Of a stretch of DNA of 13,337 bases, positions 5,694-12,313 are shown one piece after another. The notes below the pieces were generated by a model, which made no database searches, was not told the DNA's origin, and was given only the letters and a program-made list of their open reading frames with translations. Made by a program: the position numbers and the translations under genes. This DNA is from Bacillota bacterium (GTDB lineage Bacteria > Bacillota > Clostridia > Oscillospirales > Ruminococcaceae): the NCBI GenBank assembly GCA_023429685.1, contig JAEZDF010000118.1, positions 1 through 13,337 on the forward strand, read 5' to 3'. Numbering within the stretch: position 1 is the stretch's first letter; every line of letters starts with the position of its first letter.

Positions 5694-6323
5694 ATGCTCG
5701 TGTGCTTTATCAAGGCGATACTAGGTGGCATATGCGTTGGTATCGGCGGTACTGTCTACCTCTCTACCGAGAACCACCTTGCAGGTGCTTTTTTATTCTC
5801 TCTTGGGCTTTTGACCATCTACACCTTCGGGCTTAATCTGTACACCGGTAAGGTGTGTTACATACCCGCTAAGGGGCGACGTTTTGTGCCGGAGGTTCTG
5901 GTCGCGCTTATCGGCAACGCAGTGGGCACGGTAGACTTGGGGTTTTTACTAAGGGCAACCAAGCTACAAAAGCTTATACCTCATACGCAAGAGCTTGTTA
6001 CTGCAAAGCTTTCAGACACGGTACTTAGCACCGTTGTGATGGCGGTACTGTGCGGGTTTTTGATGAGCATTGCGGTGCTCGGGTACACAAAGCTAACCGA
6101 TGGGGTAGGGCGGTACCTTGTGCTTGTTCTTCCGATTATGGTGTTTATTCTGTCCGGCTTTGAGCACAGTATCGCGAATTTGTTCTACTTCTCGCTAGCG
6201 GGGATGTGGAGCGGTAAAGCCCTGCTTTATATCATTCTTGTTGCGGCGGGCAACCTTGGGGGCGGGATAATCCTGCCACTGAGCGAACGACTGCTGGATA
6301 ACGGACAAAACAAAGCCTGCTAA
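5694..6323 (+). CDS. Formate/nitrite transporter family protein (short form)
   Basis: With the start used here the protein has 209 residues and six predicted membrane helices, the FNT fold of FocA and NirC, which form pentameric anion channels for formate, nitrite or hydrosulfide. Diagnostic elements are FGLNLYTGK (45-53), the pore-histidine motif SGFEHSIANLFYF (His158) and GNLGGG (186-191). It is shorter than FocA (about 280), lacking long termini, like many short clostridial FNT proteins. The frame is open back to 5442, but the promoter at 5594-5622 excludes most of that. ATG 5694 has AAAGGA 11 bases upstream, a spacing also seen for deoB and deoD; ATG 5682, giving four more residues, touches the same site. 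It is a stand-alone gene with its own terminator. The transported ion cannot be read from the sequence. Confidence 0.85.
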   Translation: MLVCFIKAILGGICVGIGGTVYLSTENHLAGAFLFSLGLLTIYTFGLNLYTGKVCYIPAKGRRFVPEVLVALIGNAVGTVDLGFLLRATKLQKLIPHTQELVTAKLSDTVLSTVVMAVLCGFLMSIAVLGYTKLTDGVGRYLVLVLPIMVFILSGFEHSIANLFYFSLAGMWSGKALLYIILVAAGNLGGGIILPLSERLLDNGQNKAC

Positions 6324-6339
6324 TGCCCAATATATCATC

Positions 6340-6373
6340 GCAGCGTCTGCCCATAACGGGCGGGCGCTGTTTT
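6340..6373 (+). terminator. Rho-independent terminator after the FNT gene
   Basis: CAGCGTCTGCCC (6341-6352) pairs with GGGCGGGCGCTG (6358-6369), a 12-bp stem with two G-U pairs and loop ATAAC, followed by TTTT at 6370-6373. It lies 17 bases after the stop codon. Confidence 0.8.
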
Positions 6374-6381
6374 ACTGTACA

Positions 6382-6410
6382 TTGTAAAATCTGTATTTGG
6401 GTGATATACT
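6382..6410 (+). promoter_or_regulatory. Promoter of the racemase-acetyltransferase pair
   Basis: TTGTAA (6382-6387), a 17-base spacer and TATACT (6405-6410), with TG at 6402-6403 forming an extended -10 (TGATATACT). The start would be near 6417, about 42 bases before the ATG. It lies directly after the FNT terminator. Confidence 0.75.
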
Positions 6411-6458
6411 GTAGCAGATTAGATGTCCACACAACAGGACTGACAGGAGCGTATTACA

Positions 6459-7145
6459 ATGAAGACCATAGGGCTGATTGGCGGCATGAGCTGGGAGAGC
6501 ACCGTAACCTACTACGAGCTGCTTAACACCGCCGCAAAGGAGAAACTGGGGGGCTTACACAGCGCAAAGGTGCTGCTGTACAGCGTGGATTTTTACGAGG
6601 TGGAACGCTGCATGTCCACAGGCGACTGGGACGGCGCGGCGTGCATCCTAATCGACGCCGCAAAGCGCCTAGAGCGCGGGGGCGCTGATTTTGTGCTGAT
6701 TGGCACCAACACCCTGCATAAGGTTGCCCCGCAGGTGCAGCAGGCGGTAAATATTGAGCTGCTGCATATTGCCGACACTGTGGCGGACGCGCTGCTTGCA
6801 AAGGGTGTACACACGGCGGCACTGCTGGGCACGCGCTACACGATGGAGCAGGACTTTTACACCGCGCGCCTATCAGAGCGCGGCATTGCGGTGACGGTGC
6901 CAAACGAAGCCGAGCGCGCGTGGCTAAACAGCACCATCTTTGACGAGCTGTGCCTTGGGGTCGCGACCGACGACGCAAAGCGGCGCATGAAGACGCTGTG
7001 CGAGCGCCTTTATGCCGACGGTGCTGGCGGTATTATCTTAGGCTGCACCGAGCTTGGCATGCTGATTACGCAAGCGGATACCGATGTACCGCTGTTTGAC
7101 TCGGTGGTTCTTCACGCTATGGCGGCGGCACAGTGCGCACTGTAA
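6459..7145 (+). CDS. Aspartate/glutamate racemase family protein, YgeA-like
   Basis: A 228-residue member of the Asp/Glu racemase family. The start MKTIGLIGGMSWESTVTYYELLN and the segments LGGLHSAKVLL, SVDFYEVE, LLGTRYTMEQDFY and IFDELCLG resemble E. coli YgeA throughout. PLP-independent racemases use two Cys. Here the C-terminal one is present (Cys196 in GCTEL), but the N-terminal position reads GTNTLH with Thr83, as in YgeA, which was described as an atypical Thr/Cys enzyme acting on L-aspartate and L-glutamate. ATG 6459 has AGGAG 9 bases upstream. It is probably co-transcribed with the acetyltransferase 43 bases downstream. Likely role: D-amino-acid formation or turnover in the cytoplasm. 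Substrate is inferred from family only. Confidence 0.9.
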   Translation: MKTIGLIGGMSWESTVTYYELLNTAAKEKLGGLHSAKVLLYSVDFYEVERCMSTGDWDGAACILIDAAKRLERGGADFVLIGTNTLHKVAPQVQQAVNIELLHIADTVADALLAKGVHTAALLGTRYTMEQDFYTARLSERGIAVTVPNEAERAWLNSTIFDELCLGVATDDAKRRMKTLCERLYADGAGGIILGCTELGMLITQADTDVPLFDSVVLHAMAAAQCAL

Positions 7146-7188
7146 TAACAAAGGCATCCCCCCGTTATAAAACCGAAAGGAGCCTGCT

Positions 7189-7740
7189 ATGACGGAACAA
7201 AAACTAATCACACCTATAGAAACCGACCGTTTGCTCCTTCGCCCCTTGACCACCGCCGATGTACAGGCGGTATACCACAACTGGGCAAGCGATAAACGGG
7301 TGGCGTACTTTATGCGGTGGAACTTACACCCCTCCACAGATGTTACCCTGCAATGGCTCAAGGAATGCGAGAACGGGCTGACCTCCCCTGGGTTTTACAA
7401 CTGGGGTATTGTAATAAAGCAAAGCGATACGTTAATCGGCTCAATCGGGCTTGTGCAAAACGAGGAGTACCCCGGTCGGCATGAGATTGGTTATTGCATC
7501 GGTGCTGCGCACTGGGGGCAGGGCTACACCACCGAGGCGGCAAGGCGCGTGATGACATACGCCACAGATGAGGCAGGGCTTACCCGTTTTGTCGGTGTGC
7601 ATGCGCTGGATAACCCCGTTTCGGGCAGGATATTGCGTCGCCTTGGCTTTATCCCCCACCACAACGGCACCTATCACAGCTATGACGGTCTACGAGAATT
7701 TGACTGCTGCGTGCTGTATCTAGAGACCACTGAGAATTAA
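7189..7740 (+). CDS. GNAT-family N-acetyltransferase (RimJ/RimL type)
   Basis: A 183-residue single-domain acetyltransferase. It opens with the typical ETDRLLLRPLTTAD (11-24) of the RimJ/RimL-like group, has the beta-4 strand IGSIGL (83-88), the acetyl-CoA-binding motif A at 104-122 (AAHWGQGYTTEAARRVM) and NPVSGRILRRLGF (142-154). Relatives acetylate ribosomal-protein or other N-termini, small amines or antibiotics; nothing here identifies the substrate. ATG 7189 has AAAGGAG 6 bases upstream. It follows the racemase gene by 43 bases with no terminator, and a strong terminator follows it, so the two form a small operon. Confidence 0.92.
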   Translation: MTEQKLITPIETDRLLLRPLTTADVQAVYHNWASDKRVAYFMRWNLHPSTDVTLQWLKECENGLTSPGFYNWGIVIKQSDTLIGSIGLVQNEEYPGRHEIGYCIGAAHWGQGYTTEAARRVMTYATDEAGLTRFVGVHALDNPVSGRILRRLGFIPHHNGTYHSYDGLREFDCCVLYLETTEN

Positions 7741-7746
7741 CACAAC

Positions 7747-7774
7747 AAAAAACCCGCTCACAGGCGGGTTTTTT
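7747..7774. terminator. Bidirectional Rho-independent terminator
   Basis: AAAAAACCCGC (7747-7757) pairs with GCGGGTTTTTT after a six-base loop, so both strands present a GC stem followed by a T-run (TTTTTT at 7769-7774 on plus, 7752-7747 on minus). It separates the converging acetyltransferase and CPBP protease genes and should serve both. Confidence 0.92.
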
Positions 7775-7783
7775 CATATTCTT

Positions 7784-8584
7784 TTAGAGTAACACCGAAC
7801 ACAAATACCCTCCGCCCACCATCAGCACGTTTGCCATTGAGTGCATGATCATTGGGTACAGTACGCTACCTGTGCGCTCATAGGTCTGCGCGTACACGAT
7901 GCCCAATACAAACGCGAATACAAGCTGGAATGAATCATACGAAAGGGTAAACGGCGAAAGGCTCCAGTTTATGTGTGCTACCGCAAACAATACGGCGGCG
8001 ACGATGCCCGCCCCGTACACCTCAAGCCATGGTCTGCGGGGGAGATGCCTTTTTCGGAAGGATACAAAGCCGATTAGCCTGCCCTTACCCAGCAGGTGCC
8101 ACATCACGCCGATGGGCAGCGCGCGAAACAGCAGCTCCTCCGCCGTACCCGAGAGCAAAAGCTGAAAGCCCAGCGTACCCAGTACGTTGCGGGTGGTTAA
8201 GGGGAATGCATAGGTCGGTTCGCCGCCCATCAACATCATAACCGCATACGCCCCCACGGTATAGGGGATAAAAACCGCAAAAAACCATCCCAGCGCGCGT
8301 AGACCGGCGCGCACATTTCCCACCCGCAGACCAAAGTCGATGCCCCAAACGGCTGTGAGTAGCCATATTGCGGCAAGGGCGACCGCCATCTCCACAATAT
8401 GGTGCACCGATATCCACATAAACTGCCCATGGGGGTCAATGCGGGTATACGAGAACAGATTGGCGACGAGAATTCCCGAACCCGAAGCAAGCTGTTGGAA
8501 CACAAACAGCCCAAGTACGACCATTGCCACCTTCAATGCCTTGGCAGGCTGTATCTTCTGTCTCAAAACTGTCACAACCTTCAC
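7784..8584 (-). CDS. CPBP-family intramembrane metalloprotease
   Basis: A 266-residue multi-pass membrane protein of the CAAX-protease and bacteriocin-processing (CPBP/ABI) family. All three core motifs are present: EELLFR (Glu149, Glu150, Arg154), FAVAH (Phe200, His204) and HSMAN (His248, Asn252). Relatives are glutamate-type intramembrane proteases, some giving immunity to bacteriocins; the substrate here is unknown. A basic loop (165-186, rich in Arg and Lys) separates motifs 1 and 2. The start is uncertain: GTG 8584 follows an in-frame TGA directly and has no ribosome site, while AAGG lies 11 bases before an in-frame TTG at 8566 and close to a GTG at 8575. It lies 61 bases after the flavodiiron gene on the same strand with no clear terminator between them, so it may be read from that promoter. 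Confidence 0.9.
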   Translation of the reverse strand: MKVVTVLRQKIQPAKALKVAMVVLGLFVFQQLASGSGILVANLFSYTRIDPHGQFMWISVHHIVEMAVALAAIWLLTAVWGIDFGLRVGNVRAGLRALGWFFAVFIPYTVGAYAVMMLMGGEPTYAFPLTTRNVLGTLGFQLLLSGTAEELLFRALPIGVMWHLLGKGRLIGFVSFRKRHLPRRPWLEVYGAGIVAAVLFAVAHINWSLSPFTLSYDSFQLVFAFVLGIVYAQTYERTGSVLYPMIMHSMANVLMVGGGYLCSVLL

Positions 8585-8645
8585 TCAAATTGTCCGGGAT
8601 CGTTGGGATACGCGCTGGATTGCTCTGGTTTTGCCCGTCGCAAAC

Positions 8646-9854
8646 CTATTTTTGCAGCACCGAGGCGGCGATTGCATCCGCCAACGCGTCAAGCTCTGCC
8701 TCGCGTGCTTCTTTGAGACTGGAGCGGATATCCATCGGCTCTCCGATGATTTCGGTGTCCTTCATCGCGCTTACCATACCTACCATCTCCTTGACGGCGG
8801 CACTCGCCCACGAGTGGTTGCCCATAATCGCGACCTTACGCCCGCGCAGGTTCAGCGCTGCCATCTCGCGCAGTGCTGCGTCCATGACAAAGTACAGGTT
8901 TAGGTTGTAGGTGGGCGACGCAATAACCATGTGGCTATACTTCCACGCGTCGGCGATGATGTAGGACGCATGGGTTTTGGACACATCATACATCCGCATA
9001 TCGGTCACACCGCGCTGAGCAAGCTTGTTTGCGAGCGCGTACACGGCGTTTTCGGTGTTGCCGTACATCGAGGCGTAAAACAGCACAACGCCCTGCTTCT
9101 CCGGCTCGTAGCGGCTCCATTTATCGTACTTGTCTAAGATATAGCCAAGGTTCTTGCGCCAGATGGGTCCGTGCAGCGCGCAGATCATGTTTATGGGAAC
9201 CCCGCTGAGCTTTTTGAGCAGCGCCTGCACCTGCGGGCCGTACTTGCCGACGATGTTCGCGTAATACCGGCGCGATTCATCCAAAAATGCGTTCTCAAAC
9301 TCCGTCTCGTCCGCAAACAGGTTGCCCGAAAGCGCACCGAACGAGCCAAACGCATCGGCGGAAAACAGGATGCCGCGGCTTACCTCGTAGGTGACCATCA
9401 CCTCAGGCCAGTGCACCATCGGTGCCATGTAAAAGCGCAGGGTGTGTGCGCCAAGGCACAGCTCCTGCCCCTCCTTCACCTCCATCTGACGGGCGGTAAT
9501 ATCCATGTTGTAAAACTGCGAGAACAACTCAAACGTCTTTTTGTTGCCAATAACCGTCACGTCGGGGTAGCGGCGCACAATCTCCTCAATGCTCGCGCAG
9601 TGGTCGGGCTCCATGTGGTTTATTATAAGATAATCCAGTGCCCTACCGTTTAGAACATGCTCCACGTTTTCAAGGTACTGGGTGCCTACCGAGGAATCCA
9701 CCGTGTCAAGCAGCGCGGTCTTTTCGTCGGCAATCAGGTACGAGTTGTACGCAACTCCATTTGTAAGGGGGAACATATTCTCAAACCGCTCAATACGCCG
9801 ATCGTTTGCCCCCACCCAAAATATCTTGGGCGAAATCTCCTGAACACAATACAT
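8646..9854 (-). CDS. fprA: FprA-type flavodiiron protein (A-type flavoprotein)
   Basis: A 402-residue two-domain class A flavodiiron protein. The N-terminal metallo-beta-lactamase-like domain holds the di-iron ligands: His80, Glu82, Asp84 and His85 (HMEPDH), His148 (MVHWP), Asp167 (SADAFG) and His228 (ALHGP). The flavodoxin domain starts near 255 with the FMN phosphate loop ASMYGNTENA (261-270) and continues to ASPTYN (312-317) and GNHSW (345-349). There is no C-terminal rubredoxin or flavin-reductase extension, so it needs a separate electron donor. In anaerobes these enzymes reduce O2 to water or NO to N2O in the cytoplasm. ATG 9854 has GGGAGG 10 bases upstream and a promoter at 9898-9927. 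CPBP protease follows. Confidence 0.96.
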   Translation of the reverse strand: MYCVQEISPKIFWVGANDRRIERFENMFPLTNGVAYNSYLIADEKTALLDTVDSSVGTQYLENVEHVLNGRALDYLIINHMEPDHCASIEEIVRRYPDVTVIGNKKTFELFSQFYNMDITARQMEVKEGQELCLGAHTLRFYMAPMVHWPEVMVTYEVSRGILFSADAFGSFGALSGNLFADETEFENAFLDESRRYYANIVGKYGPQVQALLKKLSGVPINMICALHGPIWRKNLGYILDKYDKWSRYEPEKQGVVLFYASMYGNTENAVYALANKLAQRGVTDMRMYDVSKTHASYIIADAWKYSHMVIASPTYNLNLYFVMDAALREMAALNLRGRKVAIMGNHSWASAAVKEMVGMVSAMKDTEIIGEPMDIRSSLKEAREAELDALADAIAASVLQK

Positions 9855-9879
9855 ATTATAACAACCTCCCGTTGTATTT

Positions 9880-9889
9880 ATCTTAAGAT
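9880..9889. promoter_or_regulatory. Palindrome at the start of the fprA transcript
   Basis: ATCTTAAGAT is a perfect 10-base palindrome located at about +2 to +11 relative to the predicted start, a possible operator. It matches no regulator I can name, and a palindrome this short in AT-rich DNA could arise by chance. Confidence 0.25.
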
Positions 9890-9897
9890 TTTATCTG

Positions 9898-9927
9898 ATT
9901 GTAGCATATCGCCCACAGGCAGTACAA
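9898..9927 (-). promoter_or_regulatory. Extended -10 promoter of fprA
   Basis: Minus strand TTGTAC (9927-9922), an 18-base spacer and TACAAT (9903-9898) preceded by TGC, giving TGnTACAAT. The start falls near 9891, leaving about 37 bases of leader with the ribosome site. Confidence 0.65.
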
Positions 9928-10002
9928 GCCTTTTGGATGGATATTCCCCCACTGCAATGGCACTTTTTTGGGTGCACCGCCCAATTTCAATCAAACTGCC
10001 AC

Positions 10003-10086
10003 GGTACGGATTGACAATGCGTGATTGACGAAAACAGCTTGATTATCTGTGCGTTTTATAGTTTAATTATATCCGTACCCTTTTTT
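10003..10086 (+). other. Inverted repeat and T-run in the fprA-trmL spacer
   Basis: GGTACGGAT (10003-10011) is the exact reverse complement of ATCCGTACC (10071-10079), 59 bases apart, and the right arm is followed by CTTTTTT. The interval contains GATTGAC twice (10009-10015 and 10023-10029), with a third copy at 10091-10097. The wider 297-base spacer holds the divergent promoters; apart from these repeats I see no gene in it. Confidence 0.35.
10039..10067 (+). promoter_or_regulatory. Candidate promoter of the TrmL-like gene
   Basis: TTGATT (10039-10044), a 17-base spacer and TTTAAT (10062-10067). The start would be near 10074, giving a leader of about 78 bases. Both hexamers are imperfect, but spacing is ideal. 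It lies within the loop of the inverted repeat at 10003-10079. Confidence 0.45.
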
Positions 10087-10151
10087 AGATGATTGACTTA
10101 TTATTTCCTAGTTTAGCGCAAAACACCTACAACAAAGGGAGGGGCTATGCA

Positions 10152-10670
10152 ATGTCCCGTTTAAATATTGTGCTGGTAGAGCCTCGAATCCCCCAAAACA
10201 CCGGCAACATTGCGCGCACCTGTGCCGTAACCGGCGCACGGCTGCATCTAGTGCGACCCATGGCGTTTGAGCCCACCGACCGGGAGCTAAAACGCGCGGG
10301 GCTTGACTACTGGCACCTGCTTGACATTACCTATTACGACAGCCTCGCCGATTTTTTAGATAAGACCAAAGGCGGGGCGTATCGTTTTTTTACGACCAAG
10401 GCAAAGACCGTGCACTCCGACGCATCGTACCCCGACGACTGTTATCTGGTGTTTGGGCGAGAGGACGCGGGGCTACCTGAAGCACTTTTGTTTGCGCACC
10501 CCGAAGAGTGCGTGCGCATACCGATGGTGGGGCAGGCGCGCAGCCTAAACCTCTCAAACGCCGCTGCCATTGCCGCATACGAAACCCTGCGCCAATGGGG
10601 CTACCCCGCCCTGCAAAACGAAGGGCGGCTGACGCAGTATAACTGGGACGACACCCCTGTGCGAGACTAG
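10152..10670 (+). CDS. trmL: tRNA (cytidine/uridine-34-2'-O)-methyltransferase, TrmL-like
   Basis: A 172-residue SPOUT-class methyltransferase. It shows the three knot motifs: LVEPRIPQNTGNIARTC (8-24), VFGREDAGLP (100-109) and RIPMVGQARSLNLSNAAAI (122-140). These belong to the short TrmL group, which 2'-O-methylates the wobble base of tRNA-Leu isoacceptors using S-adenosylmethionine as a dimer. Length is slightly above E. coli TrmL because of a C-terminal tail ending TQYNWDDTPVRD. ATG 10152 was chosen for GGGAGGGG just upstream; the frame is open to 10089 but no ribosome site lies there. degV follows 73 bases downstream on the same strand. Confidence 0.92.
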   Translation: MSRLNIVLVEPRIPQNTGNIARTCAVTGARLHLVRPMAFEPTDRELKRAGLDYWHLLDITYYDSLADFLDKTKGGAYRFFTTKAKTVHSDASYPDDCYLVFGREDAGLPEALLFAHPEECVRIPMVGQARSLNLSNAAAIAAYETLRQWGYPALQNEGRLTQYNWDDTPVRD

Positions 10671-10683
10671 CTTTCGCATTTTG

Positions 10684-10689
10684 TATAAT
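10684..10689 (+). promoter_or_regulatory. Perfect -10 hexamer upstream of degV
   Basis: TATAAT at 10684-10689 is directly preceded by TG, but no -35 is recognisable 16-18 bases upstream. Transcription of degV may start near 10696 or be read through from trmL. Confidence 0.35.
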
Positions 10690-10703
10690 GAGTAAAGATG
10701 AAA

Positions 10704-10724
10704 CGGCAGGGTGTTTGTCTGCCG
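10704..10724 (+). other. Hairpin in the degV leader
   Basis: CGGCAG (10704-10709) pairs with CTGCCG (10719-10724) around a 9-base loop and ends 6 bases before the GGAG ribosome site at 10731. It could stabilise the 5' end of the mRNA or tune translation. Confidence 0.4.
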
Positions 10725-10743
10725 GAAAAGGAGTAGGCTGGCA

Positions 10744-11622
10744 ATGAGCAGTATGAAGGTTCGGTTTCTTACCGACTCCGCGTGTGACCTACCCGAAAGG
10801 GACGCACAGGAGTACGGCATCAAGGTGCTGCCCATCCCCATCACGGTGGATGGCAGAGGGTATCTCGAGCGGGTGGATTTTTCAAACACCGAGTTCTACG
10901 AGATCCTGAAAAACAGCATCGGCATCCCCACCACCGCGCAGATTACCTACGCAACCTACTTAGAGGAGTACGAAAAGGCCGCCGCACAGGGCTACGAGGC
11001 GGTCATCGTCACGGCAATCTCCTCCACCGGCTCCGCCACCAAGGATGCCGCGGTCATGGCACGCACGATGTACTACGACGACCACCCCAACGCCGAGCTT
11101 GAGATCTATGTGGTAGACAGCCTAAACTACACCATGAGCTACGGCTACCCCCAGATCGAGGCGGTAAAGATGGTGCGCGCGGGTGCTACCGCAAAGGAGG
11201 CCGCCGCATACCTCGAGGACTTTTTTACGCGTGTTGAGATCCTGTTTACCCCCTATACGCTGGAATACGCCAAAAAGTCGGGGCGCATCGGCGTTGTGGC
11301 GGCGTTTGTAGGCGAGATGCTCGGACTGCGCCCTGTTATCTCGATTATAGACGGCAAGATGAACATTGAGGACAAGGTGCGCGGAGACAAGGCGGTCATT
11401 ACCCGCACCGTCGAGCTTGTAAAGGAGCGGAGGGCGGAGCCGAAATCGCCCTACCTTGTTGTGCACGGCAGCCGCGACGGCGTGGGCGAGGATTGCGCAA
11501 AGGCGCTGACCAAGGCACTGGGCTACCCGCCGGTGGGCATCTACTACATCGGCGCGTGCATTGCCATTAACAGCGGTCCCGAGGTGGTGGGCGTTGCGTT
11601 TTTGGGCAAAAAGCGCCGCTAG
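10744..11622 (+). CDS. DegV-family fatty-acid-binding protein
   Basis: A 292-residue DegV protein. Members (FakB) bind a fatty acid and present it to the kinase FakA for phosphorylation on the way to phospholipids. Seen here are the opening TDSACDLP (10-17), PTTAQIT (62-68), ISSTGSAT (92-99, replacing the usual ISSGLSGT but keeping Ser93), VVDS (123-126), and GEMLGLRPVISIIDGK (190-205). The C-terminal signature, usually GxxIGxHxGPG, reads GACIAINSGPE (270-280), so the usual His is Asn276. ATG 10744 follows AAAGGAG by about 10 bases; a nearby ATG 10753 is an alternative. No FakA kinase is in the window. The family is secure, but the ligand may differ from standard FakB. Confidence 0.92.
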   Translation: MSSMKVRFLTDSACDLPERDAQEYGIKVLPIPITVDGRGYLERVDFSNTEFYEILKNSIGIPTTAQITYATYLEEYEKAAAQGYEAVIVTAISSTGSATKDAAVMARTMYYDDHPNAELEIYVVDSLNYTMSYGYPQIEAVKMVRAGATAKEAAAYLEDFFTRVEILFTPYTLEYAKKSGRIGVVAAFVGEMLGLRPVISIIDGKMNIEDKVRGDKAVITRTVELVKERRAEPKSPYLVVHGSRDGVGEDCAKALTKALGYPPVGIYYIGACIAINSGPEVVGVAFLGKKRR

Positions 11623-11687
11623 ACCAGCACAAACCTTACATCGTTTGTTCGGTAGACAATACCGTACGGCAACCCCTACAGAGGCAA

Positions 11688-11715
11688 AGAGGGAACGGAA
11701 AAATCCGTTCCCTCT
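11688..11715. terminator. Hairpin between converging degV and spoVAE, terminator-like
   Basis: AGAGGGAACGGA (11688-11699) pairs perfectly with TCCGTTCCCTCT (11704-11715) around AAAA. On the minus strand TTT follows the stem and on the plus strand TGTCTGTTGTG follows, so neither T-tract is ideal, but the position between two converging genes fits a shared terminator. The GGGAACGG core and nearby CCCCTACAGA link it to the palindromic repeats at 4652-4677. Confidence 0.55.
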
Positions 11716-11731
11716 GTCTGTTGTGTGGGCA

Positions 11732-12088
11732 TTATGCCTTATCCTTTGGCTTGAAGATGAGCGCCACCAAAAAGCCGAAGAACACGGCGGCGGTTATGCC
11801 CGCGGCGGCGGCGGTAATACCGCCCGTTAATGCGCCAATCAGCCCCTCCTGGCGGATGGCCTCCTTGGTGCCCTTTGCAATTAGGTAACCAAAGCCGGTG
11901 AGCGGCACGGTAGCACCCGCGCCCGCAAACTCGACCAGCGGCTGGTATACCCCCAGTGCACCGAGCACCACGCCCGCGACCACATAGGTAACAAGAATGC
12001 GCGCGGGGGTCAGCTTGGTTTTGCTGATTAAAACCTGGGCAATGGCGCACAGCAGTCCGCCGACCCAGAAGGCGTTTACATAGTTCAT
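11732..12088 (-). CDS. spoVAE: Stage V sporulation protein AE
   Basis: A 118-residue membrane protein of the SpoVAC/SpoVAEB family, part of the SpoVA channel that moves Ca-dipicolinate into the forespore and out at germination. It has an N-terminal helix (about 4-22), a second helix (32-50), the family signature FAGAGATVPLTGFGYLIAKG (55-74) and a C-terminal helix ending KPKDKA. Length and position directly after spoVAD indicate SpoVAE rather than SpoVAC. I chose ATG 12088, with AAAGGA 8 bases upstream; the frame extends a few codons to 12109 without a site. The 227-base spacer from spoVAD is unusually long for this operon and holds palindromic repeats. Expression is expected in the forespore, but no sigma-G promoter is visible here. 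Confidence 0.95.
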   Translation of the reverse strand: MNYVNAFWVGGLLCAIAQVLISKTKLTPARILVTYVVAGVVLGALGVYQPLVEFAGAGATVPLTGFGYLIAKGTKEAIRQEGLIGALTGGITAAAAGITAAVFFGFLVALIFKPKDKA

Positions 12089-12115
12089 GGGGTTTGTCCT
12101 TTCTCTCATCCGTTT

Positions 12116-12229
12116 ACTCGGAAAATTGGGCTACGAAAGCGCAGATGCAATTTTGCTTTTACCGGTCTGTGACGGAGCGACGAGGGGTTAATGAAGTATT
12201 GCGTGGTATTATTCTTGCGGGTAGAATGC
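12116..12229. other. Non-coding spacer within the spoVA operon
   Basis: No credible gene. A 63-codon frame at 12094-12285 has no family resemblance and its C-terminal part is a translation of the palindromic repeat. The stretch around 12164-12192 (GGTCTGTGACGGAGCGACGA and the following GGGGTT) resembles interspersed repeat sequence of clostridial genomes, but I cannot confirm that without a search. Confidence 0.4.
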
Positions 12230-12253
12230 GGGCGATTGCTAATCGCCCCTACG
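12230..12253 (-). repeat. REP-like palindromic repeat, GGGCGA type, short form
   Basis: GGGCGATT (12230-12237), loop GCT, AATCGCCC (12241-12248), then CTACG. It is the compact version of the unit at 4711-4753, with the same ends. Here it lies between spoVAD and spoVAE. No T-run follows on the operon strand. Confidence 0.65.
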
Positions 12254-12274
12254 ATGTGGATTTCATATTGCGCG

Positions 12275-12313
12275 AAAAACCGTAGGTTTTTTAAATGCCA
12301 ATCAATGATTGGC
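12275..12313. other. Two inverted repeats directly after spoVAD
   Basis: GCCAATCA (12297-12304) and TGATTGGC (12306-12313) are perfect arms around one base, starting 2 bases after the spoVAD stop on the minus strand. AAAAACC (12275-12281) and GGTTTTT (12285-12291) form a second, AT-rich hairpin. They could cause partial termination or stabilise the upstream mRNA, reducing spoVAE relative to spoVAD. Neither is a textbook terminator. Confidence 0.4.

Noticed and set aside
8585..8645. Possible terminator between fprA and the CPBP gene (GTTTGC...GCAAAAC)
   Set aside because: The stem is short with a bulge and no T-run follows.
12094..12285. 63-codon plus-strand frame in the spoVA spacer
   Set aside because: It crosses the palindromic repeat, has no ribosome site, and the RAIANRPYD stretch is a translation of the repeat itself.
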